DNA of 64,000 bases, taken from contig OZ241208.1 in assembly GCA_965199665.1 (NCBI GenBank), positions 2,666,001 to 2,730,000 on the forward strand. Direction: 5' to 3'. Under the pieces are notes generated by a model. The model saw nothing but the letters and a program-made list of their open reading frames with translations, was not told where the DNA came from and ran no database searches. This stretch comes from JAVVHH01 sp965199665 (GTDB lineage: Bacteria; Pseudomonadota; Alphaproteobacteria; Acetobacterales; Acetobacteraceae). Below, in pieces: positions 59,349 through 64,000 of the stretch. The position numbers and the translations under genes were made by a program. The stretch's first letter is position 1; every line of letters starts with the position of its first letter.

Positions 59349-59938
59349 CGACGGTGCTGGAGACCAAAGGCGACCGGCTGCTCGCGGCCGTGCGGCTGCT
59401 GCTGGCGGAGAAGGGCGTCGTCACCGATGCGGAGATCGGCGCAGCGCAGGAACGGACCGACAAGGCGCATCCCGGCCAAGGCGCCCGCATGGTCGCCCGG
59501 GCCTGGCTCGACCCGGAATACCGCGCCCTGATGCTGACCGACGGCACGGCGGCGGCCGAGAGCCTCGGCATCCCCATGCGCGGCCTGCCGCCGCTCGGCG
59601 TGCTGGAGAACACCGCGACTACCCATCACCTGGTCGTCTGCACGCTCTGCTCGTGCTACCCGCGGGCCGTGCTCGGCTATCCGCCTTTCTGGTTCAAGTC
59701 GGTGGCTTACCGCGCCCGCGCCGTGCGCGACCCGGCGGGCGTGCTGGCCGAATGGGGCACGCAGCTGCCGGCCGGCACCTCCATCCGCGTGGTGGACAGC
59801 ACGGCCGACTATCGCTGGATGGTGCTGCCCTACCGGCCTGAGGGTACGGCGGGCTGGGACGAGGACGCCTTGGCCACGCTGGTCACGGCGGAGTCGATGA
59901 TCGGCGTGACGGTGCCGTCGGTGCCCGCCGCGCGGTGA
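59345..59938 (+). CDS. Nitrile hydratase alpha / thiocyanate hydrolase gamma-type metal subunit
   Basis: This 197-residue subunit holds the non-corrin metal site. The claw motif CTLCSC at residues 99-104 (C99, C102, C104 as ligands; the last two are oxidised in active enzymes) with Thr at the second position indicates a cobalt enzyme. YPRAVLGYPPFWFK, YRARAVRDPAGVL and the C-terminal YRWMVLPYRP and SMIGVTVP are as in NHase alpha. The enzyme would hydrate nitriles to amides or split thiocyanate. No downstream activator or amidase gene is present. The 3' end overlaps a convergent gene. Confidence 0.93.
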   Translation: MTTVLETKGDRLLAAVRLLLAEKGVVTDAEIGAAQERTDKAHPGQGARMVARAWLDPEYRALMLTDGTAAAESLGIPMRGLPPLGVLENTATTHHLVVCTLCSCYPRAVLGYPPFWFKSVAYRARAVRDPAGVLAEWGTQLPAGTSIRVVDSTADYRWMVLPYRPEGTAGWDEDALATLVTAESMIGVTVPSVPAAR

Positions 59939-60981
59939 GGCACCCCGCGCAGGAAGGCGGCGAGATCGGCGGCGTAGAAACGCGCCAGTGACGTGGTGCC
60001 GTGTCCGGCGGTTTCCGCGCTTTCCGGGATCAGCAGGAGGCGCGCATCCTTCAACTGGCGTAGCGCGGCCTCCATCAGGCCGGTGCTGGGCGGGTTGCGC
60101 TCGTCGTCGGCCGAGTTGATCGCCAGCACGGGCGCGGTGATGGCGGCGAGGCGGGGCGCCGGGTCATAGGTCCGGGACGCGTCCCACTGATACAGGAAGT
60201 CGTTGGCATCCGCGGTGAACGGCAGCGTCATGCGCTTGGCCAGCGCGGCATCGGCGGCCTCGCGGGTCGGCGCTTCCTTGGCGAAGGCCGAGCTGCCGCC
60301 GCTGGTGGCGATGCCGAACCACATGTTGGCCTGGCGCAGGCCCGGCGGTTGCGCCGTGTAGTTGCCGTTCTGCCAGGCCGGGTCGGTGCGCACGGCGTCG
60401 ACGATCATGCGGCGCATGATCCAGTTGCGGCCGGCCATGGCGGTCGGCTGGCTCGCCATCGGCACCAGCGCGTCGGCGAAGTCCGGGAACGTCTCGCCCC
60501 AGAGCCACGTCTCCATGCCGCCCATCGAGTTGCCGATCACCAGGCGCAAGTGCCGGATGCCGAGGCCGTCGGTCAGCAGCACATGCTGGGCGGCGACCAT
60601 GTCGTCGAGATCGTAGTGCGGGAAGGCGGCGCGCAGGCCGTCCGACGGCTTGGTCGACAGGCCGGCGCCGATCACGTCGGGCAGGATGATGAAGTATTTC
60701 GCCGCATCGAGCGGCTGGCCGGGGCCGAAGAGCTGGCCGGCAAAGCCGGGGTTGAGCAGCCCGGCGCCGGTGCCGGCGGTGCCGTGCAGCACCAGGACGG
60801 GCTCGCCGGTCGGGGCGCCGATCGTCGTGTAGTGCAGCCGCAACTCCGGCAGCACGCTGCCGTCTCGGAAGCGGAAATCGCGGGCGACGTAATCGCCCAT
60901 CGCCGGCGCCGGATAGTCCGCCGCTTCGGCCGTCCCGGTCAGCAACAAGACTGCCGCCAGCCATCGCCCGATCGAGCCCAT
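59830..60981 (-). CDS. Exported alpha/beta hydrolase (homoserine acetyltransferase-like)
   Basis: This 383-residue protein has a signal peptide (MGSIGRWLAAVLLLTGTAEA) and a MetX-like alpha/beta fold: RLHYTTIGAP, VLHGTAGTGAGLL, nucleophile elbow VIGNSMGGMETW, acid in INSADDERNPP and His in ETAGHGTTS. MetX itself is cytoplasmic; exported relatives are esterases of unknown substrate. The last 36 residues or so (from HRAAGTDGTV) lie antisense to the end of the nitrile hydratase alpha gene and look like a tail without structure. ATG 60981 starts the signal peptide. Confidence 0.88.
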   Translation of the reverse strand: MGSIGRWLAAVLLLTGTAEAADYPAPAMGDYVARDFRFRDGSVLPELRLHYTTIGAPTGEPVLVLHGTAGTGAGLLNPGFAGQLFGPGQPLDAAKYFIILPDVIGAGLSTKPSDGLRAAFPHYDLDDMVAAQHVLLTDGLGIRHLRLVIGNSMGGMETWLWGETFPDFADALVPMASQPTAMAGRNWIMRRMIVDAVRTDPAWQNGNYTAQPPGLRQANMWFGIATSGGSSAFAKEAPTREAADAALAKRMTLPFTADANDFLYQWDASRTYDPAPRLAAITAPVLAINSADDERNPPSTGLMEAALRQLKDARLLLIPESAETAGHGTTSLARFYAADLAAFLRGVPHRAAGTDGTVTPIIDSAVTSVAKASSSQPAVPSGR

Positions 60982-61010
60982 GGACGCCCTCCCCTTCGTT
61001 TCGAAGGAGG

Positions 61011-62198
61011 TTAGGCGTCCGGCGTCGTCCGCTGCAATGGCAGGCGTCGGGCGCAGCCGGCGATCACTCCCAGCGCAAGGGCCAGCAGCAGCAGCGCCCA
61101 CCGCAAGCCGGACAGCTCCGCCATGCCGCCGATCAGGGCGGGGCCGACCAGCATGCCGGCATAGCCGAGCGTGGCAACCGCCGCGATGCCGGTGCTGGCG
61201 GCCGTCCCGGCCCGGCCGGCGGCGGAGAACAGGACGGGCGCGATGTTGCCGGCGCCGAGGCCGACCAAGCCGAAGCCGAGCGCCCCCGCCGGCGGCACCG
61301 CCACCGCGAGCGCGATGCCCGCCGCGGCCAAGCCGGCGCCGGCCTCCAACGTCGCGCGCGGGCCGAAGCGCCGGACGGCGGCGTCGCCGAACAGCCGGGC
61401 GGCGATCATGGCGGCGGAGAACAGCGCGTAGCCCGTCGCGCTGGCCGCCGGGCCGAATGCCGCCACGTCGCGCAGGAACACGCCCGACCAGTCCGCGATG
61501 GCGCCCTCGGCGAGAAAGGCCAGCGCGCAAAGCAGGCCGATGCCGAGCAGCAGGCGGTCGGGCCAGCCCGCGCGGGCTGCCCCGGCCGGCGACCGCGGCG
61601 CCAGCGCCGGGTTGGGATCGAGCCGGGCATGCGCCGCCATGCAGCCCGCCACCGCAGCCGCCGCCAGCAACAGCCCGCTGCCGACGCCCCAGCCGGCCGC
61701 CTCGCAACTTGCCACCAGCACGGTGCCGAGCAGGCCGCCGCCGGAGAACGCCGCGTGGAACGACGACATCACCGCCCGCCCACTCTCCTGCTCGAACCGG
61801 CTCGCCCGCGCGTTCATCGCCACGTCCAACGACCCGGCCGCCGCGCCGACCAGCAGCAGGACACCGGCCAGCCCCGCCGCGCCGGGCACGAGCGCGGGCA
61901 AGGGCAGCACGACCGCCAGCGCCACGCCGGTCGCCGCCAGCAGCCACCATCCCCCGCGCGCCCCAAGCCAGCCGGTGACCGGCATCGCCACCATCGCGCC
62001 GGCCGCCACGCAGAGCAGCGACGCGCCGAGCACGCCGTCCGAGAGTTGCAGCGCCGCCTTGACGCCCGCGATGCTGGCCGCCCATCCGCCATAGGCCAGC
62101 CCGGCCGCCACGAACAACAGGGCGATGCCCAGACGCGGTTGGTTCCACCGGGAGCCGCCGAGCCGGTCGGGCGCGAGGCGGGAAGCGCCCGCGGACAT
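61011..62198 (-). CDS. MFS transporter (YbjJ/FucP-like)
   Basis: This 395-residue protein has 12 hydrophobic segments and resembles the MFS group with YbjJ: GLAYGGWAASIAGVKAALQLSDGVLGASLLCVAAGAMVAMP at the start and SLDVAMNARASRFEQESGRAVMSSFHAAFSGGGLLG in the middle are typical of it. A substrate cannot be given; relatives include sugar and drug exporters. It sits between the aldo/keto reductase and hydrolase genes, all on the same strand with short gaps (10 and 29 bases), so the three may be one transcript. Confidence 0.9.
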   Translation of the reverse strand: MSAGASRLAPDRLGGSRWNQPRLGIALLFVAAGLAYGGWAASIAGVKAALQLSDGVLGASLLCVAAGAMVAMPVTGWLGARGGWWLLAATGVALAVVLPLPALVPGAAGLAGVLLLVGAAAGSLDVAMNARASRFEQESGRAVMSSFHAAFSGGGLLGTVLVASCEAAGWGVGSGLLLAAAAVAGCMAAHARLDPNPALAPRSPAGAARAGWPDRLLLGIGLLCALAFLAEGAIADWSGVFLRDVAAFGPAASATGYALFSAAMIAARLFGDAAVRRFGPRATLEAGAGLAAAGIALAVAVPPAGALGFGLVGLGAGNIAPVLFSAAGRAGTAASTGIAAVATLGYAGMLVGPALIGGMAELSGLRWALLLLALALGVIAGCARRLPLQRTTPDA

Positions 62199-62208
62199 GC
62201 CGGGCTGC

Positions 62209-63036
62209 CTAGCCGACCGCGTCCCAAGCCGGCGCGAAGCCCGGGTTCACGCAACGCGAGTCCTTGGGCAACGCCGCGATGGCGGCCCGGTCCGCGTCGT
62301 CCAGCGCGAGGCCGAGCGCGTCGAGGTTGGCCTGCTGGCTTTCCGGCCGCCCGGCCTTCGGAATCGCGGCGACACCGTCCTGGTCCAGCAACCACTTCAG
62401 CGCCACCTGCGCCGCGGTCGCACCGTGCTTCTGGCCGATCTCCGCCAGCGCCGGCTGCTCGGCCAACCGGCCCTGGGCGAGCGGGCAATAGGCGACGGAG
62501 GCCGCCCCCACCGCATGCGCCGCCTCCACCATGCGGCGCTGCCCGAGCAGGACATGGTACTCGTATTGGTTGCAGGCGATCGGCGCGCCGAACTCGCTCA
62601 CCGCCCGGTGCAGCAGCGCGGAGGGGAAGTTGGCGACGCCGACCGAGCGGGCCAGGCCGCGCTCCTTGATCCGGATCAGCTTGCCCATGGCGTCGCCCAG
62701 ATCCATGTCCGGCGCCGGCCAGTGGATCAGGTAGAGGTCCACGTAGTCGGTGCCGAGCTTGCGCAGGCTGGTCTCGGCGGCCTCGGCCATCTGGTCGCCG
62801 GCCAGGTGCTGCCACCAGACCTTCGTGGTCAGGAAGATGTCGCCCCGCCCGACCCCGCTCTGCGCGATACCGCGGCCGACCTCCTCCTCGTTGCCGTACA
62901 TCTCGGCCGTGTCGATGTGCCGGTAGCCGAGGCCGAGCGCGCCGGCGACGGCGGTCGTGCAGGCCTCACCGGTCAGGCGGTAGGTGCCGAGGCCGAGCTT
63001 GGGCATGCGCATCTCGCGCGCGTCGATGGTCTGCAT
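62209..63036 (-). CDS. Aldo/keto reductase (2,5-diketo-D-gluconate reductase-like)
   Basis: This 275-residue TIM-barrel oxidoreductase reduces aldehydes or ketones with NADPH. The catalytic tetrad is visible as D and Y in YRHIDTAEMYGNEEE, K in FLTTKVWW and H in LIHWPAP, and the C-terminal NADPH site in AAIPKAGRPESQQANL. The order and length fit the AKR5/DkgA-DkgB group, which includes methylglyoxal and diketogluconate reductases. It follows the WD40-like gene by 9 bases on the same strand. Confidence 0.93.
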   Translation of the reverse strand: MQTIDAREMRMPKLGLGTYRLTGEACTTAVAGALGLGYRHIDTAEMYGNEEEVGRGIAQSGVGRGDIFLTTKVWWQHLAGDQMAEAAETSLRKLGTDYVDLYLIHWPAPDMDLGDAMGKLIRIKERGLARSVGVANFPSALLHRAVSEFGAPIACNQYEYHVLLGQRRMVEAAHAVGAASVAYCPLAQGRLAEQPALAEIGQKHGATAAQVALKWLLDQDGVAAIPKAGRPESQQANLDALGLALDDADRAAIAALPKDSRCVNPGFAPAWDAVG

Positions 63037-63045
63037 GGATCGTCC

Positions 63046-64000
63046 TTATCGTTTGGCCAGGTCGACCAGGGCGGCGTATCCGCTCTCTGTGCCCCAGGCC
63101 AGCTTGCTGCCATCGTCCGACCAAGCCAAGGCGGTGATCGGGCTCGGCTCCGTGCGCTCGCCGGGAATGGCGACCGGCAGGATGCGCGCAGTGGCGACGT
63201 CGGCGATCACCACCATGCCGTCCGCAAAGCCCGCCGCGAGCAGGTCCTGCTGGCCCTGGAACGCCACCCGGGTGCACAGCACGCCGTCGCCGCCGGCAAG
63301 CTCGGTGGGCGCCTTGCCCATCGGCCCCCCGCCGAAGAACGGCCACAGCACCACCGTGTCGGCGCCGGAAGAGGCGAGCCACTTGCCGGTGCGGCTGAAC
63401 GACAGGCTCTCCGTCTTGGCCGGGTAGCCGCTCATGCGCATGTGCTGCCCGTCCGCCAGGCGCCACCCGTGCAGCGAATTCTCCTGCATCGCGGTCACCG
63501 CCGAGTCGCCGGTCGGGTGCAGGGCGATGCCGGTATGGCTGCCCTTCCACTCCAACACCCGCGCCGTGTCCGCCTTGGCGTTGACGAACCAGAGCGAGCA
63601 GCCGTTGTAATGCGACGCCGCGACGCGCTTGCCCTTGCCGTCGAAGGCCAGGCCGGTGACGCTGGAGGGATGCTCGAGCCGCTTGAGCAGCTGGCCCGCC
63701 CCGTCGAACACATGGACCGCCTTGCCGACCGCGCAGGCCAGCAGCGGTGCCTTGGCGTCGTCGAAGGCGGCCACCTGCTCCACCCATTTCGAGCCGAACC
63801 GGCCGACCTCCGACACCGCACCATCCGCCGCGACCCGGCGGAACGCGCCGTCGTCGCCGCCGGTGATCCAGCCGCCGCCGGCTTGAGCCATCGACAGGAT
63901 CGCGCCGTCATGCACCTCGACCGTCTGCCAGCCGCTCGCTTCCGACACGATCCGCAGCGTCCCGTCGCCGAGCGCGAAGCCGGCCGCGTGCCCGGCGAAC
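63046..64000 (-). CDS. WD40-like beta-propeller protein (5' end outside window)
   Basis: The visible part has at least 318 residues of repeating beta-propeller blades with WD40-like ends (SVTGLAFDGKGKRVAASHYNGCSLWFV, SLSFSRTGKWLASSGADTVVLWPF, PITALAWSDDGSKLAWGTESGYAALVDLAKR). The apparent start at 63948 is a GTG within the reading frame; codons upstream to the window edge (FAGHAAGFALGDGTLRIVSEASGW) read as one more blade, so the true start lies beyond base 64000. Bacterial WD40 proteins of this size are scaffolds; a function cannot be given. Confidence 0.8.
   Translation of the reverse strand, partial: FAGHAAGFALGDGTLRIVSEASGWQTVEVHDGAILSMAQAGGGWITGGDDGAFRRVAADGAVSEVGRFGSKWVEQVAAFDDAKAPLLACAVGKAVHVFDGAGQLLKRLEHPSSVTGLAFDGKGKRVAASHYNGCSLWFVNAKADTARVLEWKGSHTGIALHPTGDSAVTAMQENSLHGWRLADGQHMRMSGYPAKTESLSFSRTGKWLASSGADTVVLWPFFGGGPMGKAPTELAGGDGVLCTRVAFQGQQDLLAAGFADGMVVIADVATARILPVAIPGERTEPSPITALAWSDDGSKLAWGTESGYAALVDLAKR

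Overview
The window is high-GC, densely packed chromosomal DNA from an alphaproteobacterium, most likely an acid-tolerant Acetobacteraceae/Rhodospirillales member. The evidence is short-form HisG, sucCD, an NDUFS4-like complex I accessory gene, an infA-maf-RNase G-like-yacG block, oxalate catabolism and a cyanide-insensitive bd oxidase. This placement is inferred from gene content, not from a search. Genes are often coupled by ATGA, GTGA or TTGA overlaps, so several starts are GTG or TTG. I see no insertion sequence, integrase, prophage or CRISPR array, and no gene-free stretch over 300 bases. The longest gaps are about 230 bases at 45275-45507 (terminator, promoter, operator) and 215 bases at 38086-38300 (tRNA promoter).

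1-5303: end of an ABC-2 exporter pair, a MaoC hydratase, exonuclease III, a [2Fe-2S] protein, an unknown 119-residue protein and a type II NADH dehydrogenase. 5300-10242 (minus): treZ, a GH13 glucosidase, zwf and ndh form one tight run that could link glucan/trehalose breakdown to NAD(P)H production and reoxidation. 10304-14335 (minus): a compact chaperone-usher pilus operon of the spore-coat-U type with a recognisable promoter. 14494-21325: uvrB, a polytopic membrane protein, sucCD, a 2H phosphoesterase and the complex I accessory protein.

21362-34114: metabolic accessory region with two orphan periplasmic binding proteins, an alpha/beta hydrolase, oxc-frc (oxalate to formate and CO2), a sulfite-dehydrogenase-like molybdoenzyme with its cytochrome c, an atypical SDR, an enoyl-CoA hydratase and an acyl-CoA synthetase. 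34095-37982: two large membrane proteins and an SDR. 38011-45274: housekeeping block of tRNA-Thr, two small genes, dcd, murA, hisG-hisD, infA-maf-RNase G-like-yacG, tRNA-Phe and a small membrane protein.

45451-48608: a GbsR/MarR-type regulator with a likely operator at its own promoter, followed by cioA, cioB and a 35-codon DUF2474-type subunit gene. 48627-54287 (minus): SDRs, an ScfR-like regulator, a HisKA_2 histidine kinase, DedA and queC. 54365-59938 (plus): MOSC, YdcZ, MFS, a ThiF/MoeB-like E1 enzyme, a DsrE-like protein, an SH3 protein and a three-gene nitrile hydratase/thiocyanate hydrolase-type enzyme whose beta subunit is split into two genes. This last run is the most unusual system here. 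59830-64000 (minus): a secreted-type alpha/beta hydrolase, an MFS transporter, an aldo/keto reductase and a WD40-like protein cut by the window end.
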